Assembly (NCBI RefSeq): GCF_000420065.1 | Contig: NZ_ATUF01000004.1 | Span: 124,001-188,000, forward strand | Direction: 5' to 3' | Origin: Varibaculum cambriense DSM 15806 | Lineage (GTDB): Bacteria; Actinomycetota; Actinomycetes; Actinomycetales; Actinomycetaceae | Length of the DNA stretch: 64,000 bases | Position numbers and translations under genes: made by a program | The notes under the pieces: model-generated | Seen by the model: only the letters and a program-made list of their open reading frames with translations | What the model was told of the DNA's origin: nothing | The model's database searches: none | Shown here: piece by piece, positions 18,556-27,670 of the stretch | Numbering within the stretch: position 1 is the stretch's first letter | Layout of the letters: each line of letters opens with the position of its first letter

Positions 18556-18731
18556 TGAAAAAACTGGTCAAACTAGGGATCGCGATAGCGGTTGTGGGGG
18601 TTGTTGCCTACTCGATTCCTCCAGTACGTGAGCAGATCCAGGCTGCCGGTACCGCTTTTCGAAAAGATTTCGAAATTCGAGAAAGGCAGTTGCGGGCGGC
18701 GCTAATGCCCGAAACCACTCCTTTAAGTTAG
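18555..18731 (+). CDS. Small single-pass membrane protein (58 aa)
   Basis: A 58-residue reading frame starting in the ATGA overlap with the DUF948 gene. It begins MKKLVKLGIAIAVVGVVAYS, a basic start and one transmembrane helix, followed by a charged amphipathic stretch (REQIQAAGTAFRKDFEIRERQLRAAL). Position, coupling and composition make it a real gene, matching the short partner often seen between DUF948 genes and alaS in actinobacteria. Function unknown; an envelope role with the DUF948 protein is inferred only from coupling. Confidence 0.8.
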   Translation: MKKLVKLGIAIAVVGVVAYSIPPVREQIQAAGTAFRKDFEIRERQLRAALMPETTPLS

Positions 18732-18746
18732 TTAAGCGTATTCACC

Positions 18747-18765
18747 TAGGAGGTCGCTCCTCCTA
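18747..18765 (+). other. Hairpin in the alaS upstream region
   Basis: TAGGAGG (18747-18753) and CCTCCTA (18759-18765) form a perfect 7-bp stem with a 5-base loop; TTAGTTA (18728-18734) and TAACTAA (18764-18770) can extend or compete with it. The AGGAGG in the stem is not followed by a start codon at ribosome-site distance. It may end the small-gene transcript or affect alaS expression. Confidence 0.4.
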
Positions 18766-18784
18766 ACTAAGATTTAGAGGCATA

Positions 18785-21466
18785 ATGCAAACTTCTGAGA
18801 TTCGTACCCGTTGGCTCGACTATTTCGCGAAGCAGGGACACCACCTAGCACCTTCCGTTCCCTTGGTTTCTCCGGATAAGTCGATTCTGTTTACCATTGC
18901 GGGAATGGTGCCGTTCATCCCCTATATTGTCGGTACTGAGCCGGCACCCTGGCCGCGAGTAGCCAGCGTGCAAAAATGCATCCGCACCAACGATATTGAC
19001 GAAGTTGGTAAAACCACTCGGCATGGCACTTTCTTCCAGATGTGTGGAAACTTTAGTTTCGGCGACTATTTTAAGCAGGGTGCCTCCAAGATGGCCTGGG
19101 ATCTGCTCACCGGCTCCGTTAAAGAGGGTAAATACGGCCTGGATGGAGACAAACTCTGGGTAACCATTTGGGAGCAAGATGCCGAGGCCGAGGACGTGTG
19201 GCTAAACCAGATCGGCCTCGATCCGATGCATCTGCAAAAACTGCCGCGAGAAGAAATCTTTTGGGATACCGGGCAGCCCGGACCGGCTGGGCCTTGCGCT
19301 GAAATCCACTTTGATCGCGGTAGCGCTTACGGCCCGGAGGGAGGACCGGAAGTAGATACCGGCGGAGACCGCTACCTGGAACTGTGGAACCTGGTATTCG
19401 ACCAATACCTACGGGGAGAAGGCCTGGGCAAAGACTATCCGCTGCTCGGAGAGCTGGATAAAAAGTGTATTGATACCGGACTAGGACTGGAGCGGCTGGC
19501 GTTCTTGCTACAGGGCAAGGACAATATGTACGAAATTGACCAGGTGTTCCCGGTAATTGAAAAAGCCCAGGAACTTTCGGGCAAGCACTACACCCAGGGT
19601 AAAACTTCGAAAGACCCCAATGATATTCGGATGCGGGTAGTTGCTGACCATGTACGCAGCGCCCTAATGCTGATTGGGGACGGGGTGCGTCCCGGCAATG
19701 ATGGGCGCGGATACGTCTTGCGCCGTCTGATTCGCCGGGTAGTACGCGCCATGCGACTGCTGGGAGTAACCAAGCCGGTGTTCCCGGATCTGCTCCCAGT
19801 TTCCAAACAGGTGATGGCCGCTTCCTATCCGGAGCTGGACAAGGATTGGCAAACCATTTCTACGGTGGCCTATGAAGAAGAGGACGCCTTTAGACGCACT
19901 CTCGAATCGGGAACCTTGATTTTTGACCAGGCTGTTACCCGCCTTAAGCAACGTCACGAAAGCCAGCTATCGGGTAAAGATGCCTTCGCCTTGCATGACA
20001 CCTACGGTTTTCCGATTGATCTGACTATTGAGATGGCCGAGGAACACGGTATCCAGGTTGATCGAGAGAAGTTCGCTCAGCTGATGCAGGAGCAAAAGAA
20101 CCGTGCCCGCAAAGATGCCCGGGCTAAAAAGACTGGGCACGTGGATGCGCGCATCTATCATGAACTGGAAGCGGAACTCGGTCACGAAGTCGAGTTCGTG
20201 GGCTATACCGAAGACAGCTGCAATGCCAAAGTAATTGGACTGCTAGCTGATGGCCAGGCAGTACCGGCCGTTTCTAAGGGAAGCAATGTCGAAATCGTCT
20301 TAGATGCCACTCCGTTTTATGCGGAAATGGGCGGACAGCTCGCTGATCACGGAGTAATTCGCTCCTTCCAGGGCGCTAAGTTTAAGGTCGAAGATGTACA
20401 GAGTCCGGTTGCCGGTCTGCGAGTACATCGCGGAACCCTGGAGCAGGGGCAGCTGACCGTGGGCGACGAGGTGGTGGCCGCAATCGATACTGCACGCAGG
20501 AAAGCTATTGCCCGCGCCCATACCGCTACCCATATGTTGCATAAAGCCCTGCAAGAAAACCTGGGGGCGCAGGCTACCCAGGCCGGCTCAGAAAACAATG
20601 AGAACCGCTTGCGTTTCGATTTCCACCACACCCGCGCTTTGAGTGGGGAACAAATGACGTCGATTGCAGATCGGATTAATGACCGCTTGCGGGATAACCT
20701 GGAAGTGAACACTGAGGTTATGCCGATTGAAGAGGCCAAAAAGTCTGGTGCTACCGCCCTGTTTGGAGAAAAATATGGCTCTCTGGTGCGGGTAGTCGAT
20801 ATTGGTGATGGCTGGGATCGCGAATTCTGCGGCGGAACCCATATGCCCAGTACTGGATACCTGGGACAAGTGGTGTTGATGGGAGAAAACTCCATTGGTT
20901 CCGGAGTACGCCGGATCGAAGCTCTGGTAGCCGACGAAGCTAATCAATTCCAAGCTAAAGAACACGCCCTGGTTTCGCAGATAGCTTCCATTATGGGAAC
21001 TAAACCGGAAGAAATTCCGGCTCGGATTGATGATGCTTTGATGCGCTTGAAACAGGCCCAAAAGAAGCTGGCAAAATTGCAAGAAGAATCGCTCTTATCT
21101 CGAGTAGGGGTAATCGCTGCCTCCGCGAAAGAAATTCATGGAGCCCGGGTGATTACTTTTAACGCGGGAGAAGTCTCTGCGGACTCGCTTCGCGCCCTTG
21201 CCCAGTCTCTCAGGCAGCGGCTCGAAGATACTTGCGCAGTGATTAGCATCGGCGGTATCGCTAAAGAGCGTCCGCTGGTGATCGTAGCCACTACGCAGCA
21301 AGCCCGCGACGGGGGACTCAAAGCTGGTGACCTAGTTAAAGTAGCTGCCCAAACTATGGGAGGGGGCGGAGGAGGCCGACCCGACCTAGCACAGGGGGGC
21401 GGTAAAGACGCAGGTAAGTTGGCTGAGGCTCTGCAGGCGATCGAACGAGAGATTGCAAATAGCTGA
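18785..21466 (+). CDS. alaS: Alanine--tRNA ligase
   Basis: Class II synthetase of 893 residues that charges tRNA-Ala. Class II motifs are seen in the N-terminal catalytic domain (NFSFGDYFK; RFLQ-type GRGYVLRRLIRRVVRAMRLLG; GLGLERL). The editing domain has HTATHMLHKAL (HxxxH) and the downstream CGGTHMPSTG with the C-x-x-x-H zinc ligands. A C-Ala domain with the glycine-rich GGGGGGRPDLAQGGGKD tail completes the protein. Standard order alaS-ruvX-mltG-aroE follows. The stop codon shares a base with the ruvX start (TGATG). Confidence 0.98.
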   Translation: MQTSEIRTRWLDYFAKQGHHLAPSVPLVSPDKSILFTIAGMVPFIPYIVGTEPAPWPRVASVQKCIRTNDIDEVGKTTRHGTFFQMCGNFSFGDYFKQGASKMAWDLLTGSVKEGKYGLDGDKLWVTIWEQDAEAEDVWLNQIGLDPMHLQKLPREEIFWDTGQPGPAGPCAEIHFDRGSAYGPEGGPEVDTGGDRYLELWNLVFDQYLRGEGLGKDYPLLGELDKKCIDTGLGLERLAFLLQGKDNMYEIDQVFPVIEKAQELSGKHYTQGKTSKDPNDIRMRVVADHVRSALMLIGDGVRPGNDGRGYVLRRLIRRVVRAMRLLGVTKPVFPDLLPVSKQVMAASYPELDKDWQTISTVAYEEEDAFRRTLESGTLIFDQAVTRLKQRHESQLSGKDAFALHDTYGFPIDLTIEMAEEHGIQVDREKFAQLMQEQKNRARKDARAKKTGHVDARIYHELEAELGHEVEFVGYTEDSCNAKVIGLLADGQAVPAVSKGSNVEIVLDATPFYAEMGGQLADHGVIRSFQGAKFKVEDVQSPVAGLRVHRGTLEQGQLTVGDEVVAAIDTARRKAIARAHTATHMLHKALQENLGAQATQAGSENNENRLRFDFHHTRALSGEQMTSIADRINDRLRDNLEVNTEVMPIEEAKKSGATALFGEKYGSLVRVVDIGDGWDREFCGGTHMPSTGYLGQVVLMGENSIGSGVRRIEALVADEANQFQAKEHALVSQIASIMGTKPEEIPARIDDALMRLKQAQKKLAKLQEESLLSRVGVIAASAKEIHGARVITFNAGEVSADSLRALAQSLRQRLEDTCAVISIGGIAKERPLVIVATTQQARDGGLKAGDLVKVAAQTMGGGGGGRPDLAQGGGKDAGKLAEALQAIEREIANS

Positions 21467-21942
21467 TGCGCACTGGCGTCAGATTCGCGATAGATCTGGG
21501 TACTAGACGAATCGGGGTGGCTCGCTCTGATGCGGCAGGTATCTTGGCATTACCGGTGGAAACGGTTTACCGTGAGGGCGGGCAAGAAATGTTTCGCATC
21601 ACGGAATTGGTAGCCGAGTATAATGCCAAGGAAATCATCATCGGCCTGCCCCGTTTACTCAGTGGAAAAGAAGGAAAAAACGCTGCTGATGTGCGCTCTT
21701 GGGGTGCCGAGTTGGAACAGCTGTTACCTACTTGTAACATAAGACTTGTAGATGAGCGTCTTACCTCGGTAAGTGCCCATCAACAATTGCGCTCTGCCGG
21801 ACTCGGTGGGCGTGAGCACAAAAGCGTCGTAGACCAGCAGGCGGCAGTGTTAATCCTGGAGCAGGCGCTAGAAATAGAACGGCGAACCGGGAGAGCCCCG
21901 GGATTGCCACTGGGTAACGGATCTGAAAGCGAGGGGGCCTGA
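21466..21942 (+). CDS. ruvX: Holliday junction resolvase-like protein YqgF (RuvX)
   Basis: An RNase H-like fold protein of 158 residues. The opening FAIDLGTRRIGVARSD carries the first catalytic Asp, IIIGLPRLLSGKEG the second conserved strand, LVDERLTSVSA the Glu, and the C-terminal DQQAAVLILEQAL the last Asp. Proteins of this family take part in 16S rRNA 5'-end maturation or in Holliday junction resolution. It overlaps alaS by one base and mltG by one base (both TGATG), so it is in the middle of a tight operon. Confidence 0.93.
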   Translation: MRTGVRFAIDLGTRRIGVARSDAAGILALPVETVYREGGQEMFRITELVAEYNAKEIIIGLPRLLSGKEGKNAADVRSWGAELEQLLPTCNIRLVDERLTSVSAHQQLRSAGLGGREHKSVVDQQAAVLILEQALEIERRTGRAPGLPLGNGSESEGA

Positions 21943-23198
21943 TGAGCCGGGAAGAAGAAACTATCCCGCCTAAGCGGCATTTTCCATCCCGCCGCGCCGA
22001 TAAACCAAACGGTACGGACGCATCGCAAAATCAAGATTCCGCTAACCTTGACAGCTATTGGGAAGGGGAGTCGACAGAGCCTGCCCATCCGCACATGGCG
22101 GTTACGGGACGGAGCGCCCGGCGTAAAGCTCGCCGTAAAAAACGCACTATTGCCGTAGTGGTAATCCTGGTAGTCGTCGGTTTAATTACTGGAGCCTCAG
22201 TTATTGCGGCTAGAGAACTCGGGGGAATCAGCGGAATAATTTCTGGGGGCGAAGACTTCGAAGGTAAAGGTACCGGGGAAGTAATTATCGAGATCCCGGA
22301 AGGAGCCTCGGGTAAAGCCATCGGCGCGATCCTGGAAAAAGAAGGAGTAATCGCAGACGCGGACGTCTTTGCCGATATTTTCAAGAAAAATTCTTTGGCC
22401 CAAGGGGTGCAGGCTGGACGGTTTAGACTGCACAAACGGATGTCTTCCCGGGAAGCTTTGGCGATGCTGTTAGATCCGGCCTCAAAAGCAGAAATTAAGG
22501 TAACTATTCCCCCCGGTTTTACCGTTAAGCAAATTAAGACCCGCCTGGAAGAAACGGCCGGTTTCAGTAATGATCAGGTGGCTGAGGCCTTTGCTGATCC
22601 CGCCGATTACGGTATTCCCGGGCAAAGTGAAGAGTCTTTCGAAGGATGGCTAGCTCCCGATACCTATACGGTTTCCACTAAAATGACCGCGAAAGATCTG
22701 GTAAAAACCATGGTGGATACCCAGATTAAGCGCTTAGATGAGGCCGGAGTGGCTCCTGAGCAGCGAGCTGGCGTCCTCATCAAGGCTTCTATCTTAGAAA
22801 AAGAAGTAAATCTTGATAAGTATTACGCCCAGGTAGCCAGGGTTATAGAGAATCGGCTCCAAGATAATCCGGATACCCACGGATTCTTGCAAATGGATTC
22901 TACGGTGGTTTACGGGCTCGGCCGCTCGGGAGGGATTCCCAATAGTGAGGATCTAAAACAAGATACTCCTTATAACACCTATAAACATAAGGGACTGCCC
23001 CCAACTGCCATCGGGACGGTCGGGCAAAAGGCACTGCAAGCGGCGGTGAAACCGGCGGAAGGAAAATGGCTCTACTTCACTACGGTGAACCTGGACAGTG
23101 GGGAAACTAAGTTCTCCCTCACCTTGGATGAGCAGAAAAAGAATGTGGAAGAACTAAAGCAGTGGTGTCAGCAAAACCAGGGCAAATGCAAACGCTAG
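21942..23198 (+). CDS. mltG: Endolytic murein transglycosylase MltG (YceG family)
   Basis: MltG cleaves nascent peptidoglycan glycan strands next to the division and elongation machinery. The 418-residue protein has a cytoplasmic N-terminal region of about 65 residues with a basic RSARRKARRKKR stop, one transmembrane helix (about 67-90), a LysM-like segment (VIIEIPEGASGKAIGAILEK), and the YceG catalytic domain with the KASILEKEV motif holding the catalytic Glu and the later YNTYKHKGLPPTAIG block. It overlaps ruvX by one base, and its 3' end overlaps the probable aroE start by 13 bases. Confidence 0.95.
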   Translation: MSREEETIPPKRHFPSRRADKPNGTDASQNQDSANLDSYWEGESTEPAHPHMAVTGRSARRKARRKKRTIAVVVILVVVGLITGASVIAARELGGISGIISGGEDFEGKGTGEVIIEIPEGASGKAIGAILEKEGVIADADVFADIFKKNSLAQGVQAGRFRLHKRMSSREALAMLLDPASKAEIKVTIPPGFTVKQIKTRLEETAGFSNDQVAEAFADPADYGIPGQSEESFEGWLAPDTYTVSTKMTAKDLVKTMVDTQIKRLDEAGVAPEQRAGVLIKASILEKEVNLDKYYAQVARVIENRLQDNPDTHGFLQMDSTVVYGLGRSGGIPNSEDLKQDTPYNTYKHKGLPPTAIGTVGQKALQAAVKPAEGKWLYFTTVNLDSGETKFSLTLDEQKKNVEELKQWCQQNQGKCKR

Positions 23199-24019
23199 CC
23201 CCCTGGGCAGCGGTAATCGGATCACCGATTCAGCATTCGCTGTCTCCTTTTCTCCACCAGGCAGCTTATCGGGATCTTGGACTAAATATTGACTACCGCC
23301 GGATAGAGATTACCAAGGAAACGATAGGCTCCTTTTTGGCCAGCTGGCCAGAGGGACTGGTGGGGTTGTCGGTAACTATGCCCTTAAAACAGGTGATTAT
23401 TCCCCTGCTGTCCCAGGTCGATGGGCTAGCAAAAGCCGTGGGAGCAGTCAATACCGTGGTGCCCTTCCCGGGAGGAATTACCGCGGGATTTAACACTGAT
23501 GTTTATGGGCTGGTGACAGCCATTAAAGAAGCAAAAGGCCGCGAGTTTAGCCCCGAAAGAGCAGTCATAGTAGGATCGGGAGCTACTGCGTCCTCGGCGC
23601 TAGCAGCTTTAGGGGAACTTCAGGCCGGTCAGATTAATCTGCTGGCCCGCCGAGTATCGGGGGCAGGTAACGCGGTGCAGGCGGCGACCCGGCTGGGAAT
23701 CGATCCTGGATATATGCCCCTAGCGGCTGGAGAAAAAGCCCGAGAAACCCTACAAGCAGCAGACTTGATTATTTCCACCGTTCCCCGCGCAGTCTTGGAT
23801 GATTTCTATCAAACTATTTCCTTTAACCCTGAACAGACCGTATTAGATATTGTTTATGACCCCTGGCCGAGCGAATTGGTTAAACAAGCTAGCCGCAGCG
23901 GCGCCACCATCATCTCCGGTAAAGTCATGCTGCTACATCAGGCCTTGATGCAAGTGAAACTCTTTACCTCCCGCACTCCCAACCTAGAAGCTATGCGAAC
24001 AGCTCTTAAGGAGGCATAA
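23186..24019 (+). CDS. aroE: Shikimate dehydrogenase
   Basis: Converts 3-dehydroshikimate to shikimate with NADPH. The 277-residue form starts at ATG 23186 inside the mltG 3' end; GTG codons at 23162 and 23165 are alternatives. AVIGSPIQHSLSPFLHQAAY is the substrate-binding block, the catalytic Lys is in SVTMPLKQ (about residue 68) and the Asp in GFNTDVYG. The nucleotide-binding loop reads VGSGATASSA. It is followed by an A24 peptidase gene and aroC, the usual actinobacterial order. Start choice is the weakest part of this call. Confidence 0.92.
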   Translation: MQTLAPWAAVIGSPIQHSLSPFLHQAAYRDLGLNIDYRRIEITKETIGSFLASWPEGLVGLSVTMPLKQVIIPLLSQVDGLAKAVGAVNTVVPFPGGITAGFNTDVYGLVTAIKEAKGREFSPERAVIVGSGATASSALAALGELQAGQINLLARRVSGAGNAVQAATRLGIDPGYMPLAAGEKARETLQAADLIISTVPRAVLDDFYQTISFNPEQTVLDIVYDPWPSELVKQASRSGATIISGKVMLLHQALMQVKLFTSRTPNLEAMRTALKEA

Positions 24020-24023
24020 CGGC

Positions 24024-24674
24024 ATGAAAATGCAACTGTTAGTCCTAGTTATCGCGCTAATATTCGCAGGAATTGGCAATTTGGTATATGGGCTGCCTAA
24101 GGTGGAAAAATATTTTCGCCTGTCTGGGAAAGCCAGAGGGGGCTGGAACCAGCCCTGGGTAATTGGCATAGTATCGGCACTGGCAGTGCTGGTAGCAGTA
24201 ATCTGGCGTTTCGGGTCGATCAATTTGCTGCTACTGTTCCCGCTCTTCACCCTGGGGACAGTGCTTACCGTTATTGATGCCGGCACCCACCGGCTACCGC
24301 GCTCGATGACGGCAACTTTCTTGACCTTGGTGGTAGTGGCGGTAGTCCTGGCTGGTTTCATTACCGGCCAATGGGTTAAACCGGCATATGCGCTAATCGT
24401 AGCGATCGGGAGCTTCATCTTACTGCTCCCGGGCACTTTTGTTCGCCACGGTATCGGAGCGGGGGATTTGCGGTTAGTTCCACTTTTAATGGCATTGGCT
24501 ACCTGCTCTTCTTGGCATTGCCTATTGGCTATGGGGATACTCTCCGTAGCAGGTAGCGGCCTATGGGCGCTTTACCTGGTGATAGCGAAAAAAGCCAGCG
24601 GTTCCACCCGCTTAGCTTTCGGTCCCTGGTTGTTAGCAGCCACCTATATCGCTCTGCTGGTGGTTCCCCGCTAG
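24024..24674 (+). CDS. Prepilin peptidase-like A24-family membrane protein
   Basis: A 216-residue membrane protein with about six or seven hydrophobic segments. The two aspartates of A24 peptidases are present: TVIDAGTHRLPR at about residue 90 and GAGDLRLVPLL at about residue 150. It lacks the N-terminal cytoplasmic methylase domain with paired CxxC motifs found in classical PilD, so it is the short peptidase-only form. AAGGAGG is nine bases before the ATG. No pilin or Tad genes are in view; in actinobacteria this gene commonly sits between aroE and aroC, and its substrate is probably encoded elsewhere. Confidence 0.82.
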   Translation: MKMQLLVLVIALIFAGIGNLVYGLPKVEKYFRLSGKARGGWNQPWVIGIVSALAVLVAVIWRFGSINLLLLFPLFTLGTVLTVIDAGTHRLPRSMTATFLTLVVVAVVLAGFITGQWVKPAYALIVAIGSFILLLPGTFVRHGIGAGDLRLVPLLMALATCSSWHCLLAMGILSVAGSGLWALYLVIAKKASGSTRLAFGPWLLAATYIALLVVPR

Positions 24675-24763
24675 GAAAAATCTGTTGCTGCTGGCAGGGA
24701 GTTTAGCTTTCCTAGAAGTGGATAGCTAAAACGCCAAACATGGTTCCATGAAACAATGAAGCC

Positions 24764-25975
24764 ATGTTGAGATGGATGAGCGCCGGTGAATCACACGGAC
24801 CCGCCCTGGTGGGAATTCTCGAAGGAATGCCCGCGGGAGTAGCAATCACCACCGCTAAAGTCGGAGAATATTTAGCTAGTCGGCGCGCCGGTTACGGCCG
24901 GGGAGCCCGCCAAAAGTTTGAGCAGGATCGCGCCCATTTGGTAGGCGGAGTAATCAGAGGTAAGACTACCGGAGCCCCTATAGCGCTGCTGATAGAGAAT
25001 AGCGAATGGCCAAAATGGGAAACGGTGATGAGCCCTGATCCGGTAGATCCGCAGGCGCTAAAGGTTGATGCTGGCAAAGGTGACCAGCGGGAAGTCGCTC
25101 GCAACAAACCGTTAACTCGTCCTCGCCCCGGACATGCCGATCTGGCGGGCATGCTGGCTTACGATCTGGAGGAGGCCCGACCGGTACTAGAGCGGGCGAG
25201 CGCCCGCGAAACTGCGATGCGAGTCGGCTTGGGGGCGTTTGCCCAAGAGTTCTTAAAACAAGCCGGGGGGATTGAACTAATCTCTTATGTCACTCAAATC
25301 GGGCAGGCTTCCCTAGCGGATAGTCACCCGATTCCGGCATTATGCGAGCAGGAAAAACTGGCCGAAAACCCGGTACGGTGTCCGGATAAGAAAGTCAGTG
25401 AGCAAATGATCGCTCAGATCGATGCCGCCAAGAAAAATGGTGACACTATCGGGGGCAGTGTCGAGGTAGCCGCCTATGGGGTACCGATAGGTCTGGGCAG
25501 CCACGTGAGCGCAGATCGGCGGTTAGATACCCGACTAGCGGCAGCGCTAATGTCGATTCCGGCGGTGAAAACCGTAAAAGTTGGGGATGGAACCCAGCCG
25601 TATCTGCCGGGGTCGGCCGCTCACGACGAAATTGTCCGGGCAGATAACGGAGAAATAACTCGCGCCTCTAACCATGCCGGTGGGATCGAAGGCGGCATGT
25701 CGAATGGGCAGCCACTTCGGGTCAGCTGCGCCTTCAAACCGATCTCTACCGTGCCGCGTGCTTTGCGCAGTATCGATCTGGCTAACGGGGAAGAAAGTCG
25801 GGCGATTCATCAGCGTTCCGATACCTGCGCGGTAGTCCCCGGTGCGGTAATTGCCCAGGCACAGGTGGCTTTAGTGCTTGCAGATGCTTTGCTAGAGCAT
25901 GTAGGCGGATATTCCCTGGCGCAGGTGCGCGAAAATCTGCAGGCATACCAAAAACGCGTGGAGGCGAGGCTATGA
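24764..25975 (+). CDS. aroC: Chorismate synthase
   Basis: Converts EPSP to chorismate using reduced FMN, the last step of the shikimate pathway. The protein is 403 residues. Characteristic stretches are the start MLRWMSAGESHGPALVGILEG, RPRPGHADLAGMLAYD, ASARETAMRVGLGAF, and the C-terminal RALRSIDLANGEESRAIHQRSD, with the FMN-binding HQRSD motif. Its 3' end overlaps aroKB by four bases. The upstream 89-bp gap has TTTAGCT/AGCTAAA inverted repeats but no clear ribosome site or promoter. Confidence 0.97.
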   Translation: MLRWMSAGESHGPALVGILEGMPAGVAITTAKVGEYLASRRAGYGRGARQKFEQDRAHLVGGVIRGKTTGAPIALLIENSEWPKWETVMSPDPVDPQALKVDAGKGDQREVARNKPLTRPRPGHADLAGMLAYDLEEARPVLERASARETAMRVGLGAFAQEFLKQAGGIELISYVTQIGQASLADSHPIPALCEQEKLAENPVRCPDKKVSEQMIAQIDAAKKNGDTIGGSVEVAAYGVPIGLGSHVSADRRLDTRLAAALMSIPAVKTVKVGDGTQPYLPGSAAHDEIVRADNGEITRASNHAGGIEGGMSNGQPLRVSCAFKPISTVPRALRSIDLANGEESRAIHQRSDTCAVVPGAVIAQAQVALVLADALLEHVGGYSLAQVRENLQAYQKRVEARL

Positions 25976-27666
25976 CTAGCCAAAAACAAATAATTTTTAT
26001 TGGTTTGCCCGGCAGCGGTAAAACCTCGGTAGGAAGGCTAGTAGCCGCCCGTTTAGGGTGTTCCTTCCGGGACGCTGATCAGGTGCTTAGCCAACAGGCA
26101 GGAATGTCGATCCCCGAGATTTTTGCCACTCGCGGTGAGGACGGCTTTAGAGACTTAGAAGTTAAAACTATTGCGGAACTGCTCGCTGGCGACACTGCAG
26201 TCATCGCCCTCGGCGGCGGCGCGCTCACCCGGGAGGAAACCCGCTTAGCGCTAACCGGTAAAGATGTTGTTTTCCTCGACGTTTCACTTCCCCAGGCGGA
26301 GGCGCGCGTGGGGAAAGCTGCTAACCGCCCCCTTTTAGCGCACTCTGACAATCTCAACGCCAAGCTAGCGCAATTAGCGGCAGCGCGTCGTGACAGCTAT
26401 CTGGCGGCGGCTACCCTAATTGTTCCGGCAGACGGTAGTCTTAGCGAAGTTTCTTCGGCAGTAATGCGGGGTTTAGGCAGAAAAAAGGCACTCCCGGTAC
26501 GCCGTTATAACTTGGGATCTTTGGCTACTTTACCGGAGCAAAATGGGGAGAAAACTCGGGTGATTCCGGTGACTTCCGGTGCGGGATACCAGGTCAGTGT
26601 GGGGCAGGGTACAGCAGTAAGGGTTAGCCAGATGCTGCAAGAACGCCCGCGGAAAGTATTCCTAATCTCTCCGCCGCCACTTTCAGGCGCCGCCCGTAAC
26701 TTGGCGACTGCCCTCACCCAATCGGGACAAGTAGTAAAACTGTTCGAGCATCCCGACGGGGAAGGAGCCAAAAATATCCGCATTGTGGAGGATGCCTGGC
26801 GCTGCCTGGGAGAAAACCATTTTTCTCGCGAGGACGCGGTGGTGGCGCTAGGAGGCGGGGCTACTACCGATATGGCTGGCTTCGTAGCCGCTACTTGGCT
26901 ACGGGGAATCGAAGTGATCAACCTGCCAACGTCGCTATTGGCGATGGTAGATGCGGCAGTCGGGGGTAAGACCGGCATCAACACTTCCCTGGGGAAGAAT
27001 CTGGTGGGATCGTTTTACCCACCGAGCGCTGTTATGTGTGACCTCGATTATTTGTCTACTTTACCGCCGCGACAGCTGCACGCCGGCTTGGCGGAGGTCA
27101 TTAAATGTGGTTTTATTGCGGACCCAAAAATATTACAGTTACTGAACGGACAGAGTCCCGAAAATCTGCTGGGATCTCCTGCCGTTCTGGAAGAAGTGAT
27201 TAGCCGCGCGATCAATGTCAAGGCCGGGGTGGTTAGCCAGGATTTACGCGAAGGGGGGATGCGGGAGTGTCTCAACTATGGACATACCCTCGCCCACGCG
27301 ATAGAAAAAGCCAGTTCCTACCAGGTGCTACATGGGGAGGCCGTGGCGATAGGAATGGTTTTTGCGGCCCAGGTTGCGAGGGAAATGGATCTGCTCCCGG
27401 CCTCGCAAATGGAAAGTCAACGCCGCCAGATTGCGGCGCTAGGGTTGCCGATTGCTTGCCCACAATACTCTTTCGAGCAATTGGTGAAAATTATGGCTTC
27501 GGACAAGAAAGTTCGCGGGGGAGTAATCCGCATGGTGCTTACCACCAGTAACGGACAGATTCAGGTCACCCCAATCGCCGATTACCAGCTATTAGAGCGC
27601 GCTTTTAATGCCATAAACACTGCGGTTACCGGTACAGATTATCCCCGCTGTCAGGGGCAGGAGTAG
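25972..27666 (+). CDS. aroKB: Fused shikimate kinase / 3-dehydroquinate synthase
   Basis: A two-domain fusion of 564 residues carrying two non-consecutive steps of the shikimate pathway. Residues 1-175 are a complete shikimate kinase: Walker A GLPGSGKTS, FRDADQ (Asp pair), FRDLE, LGGGAL and the NRPLL lid arginine. Residues about 190-560 are dehydroquinate synthase: VALGGGATTDMAGF, LPTSLLAMVDAAVGGKTGIN, AEVIKCG (metal Glu), YGHTLAHAIE and HGEAVAIGM (metal His residues). In most relatives these are two adjacent genes, aroK then aroB. It overlaps aroC by four bases and is followed after four bases by a second kinase gene. Confidence 0.95.
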   Translation: MTSQKQIIFIGLPGSGKTSVGRLVAARLGCSFRDADQVLSQQAGMSIPEIFATRGEDGFRDLEVKTIAELLAGDTAVIALGGGALTREETRLALTGKDVVFLDVSLPQAEARVGKAANRPLLAHSDNLNAKLAQLAAARRDSYLAAATLIVPADGSLSEVSSAVMRGLGRKKALPVRRYNLGSLATLPEQNGEKTRVIPVTSGAGYQVSVGQGTAVRVSQMLQERPRKVFLISPPPLSGAARNLATALTQSGQVVKLFEHPDGEGAKNIRIVEDAWRCLGENHFSREDAVVALGGGATTDMAGFVAATWLRGIEVINLPTSLLAMVDAAVGGKTGINTSLGKNLVGSFYPPSAVMCDLDYLSTLPPRQLHAGLAEVIKCGFIADPKILQLLNGQSPENLLGSPAVLEEVISRAINVKAGVVSQDLREGGMRECLNYGHTLAHAIEKASSYQVLHGEAVAIGMVFAAQVAREMDLLPASQMESQRRQIAALGLPIACPQYSFEQLVKIMASDKKVRGGVIRMVLTTSNGQIQVTPIADYQLLERAFNAINTAVTGTDYPRCQGQE

Positions 27667-27670
27667 CCGC

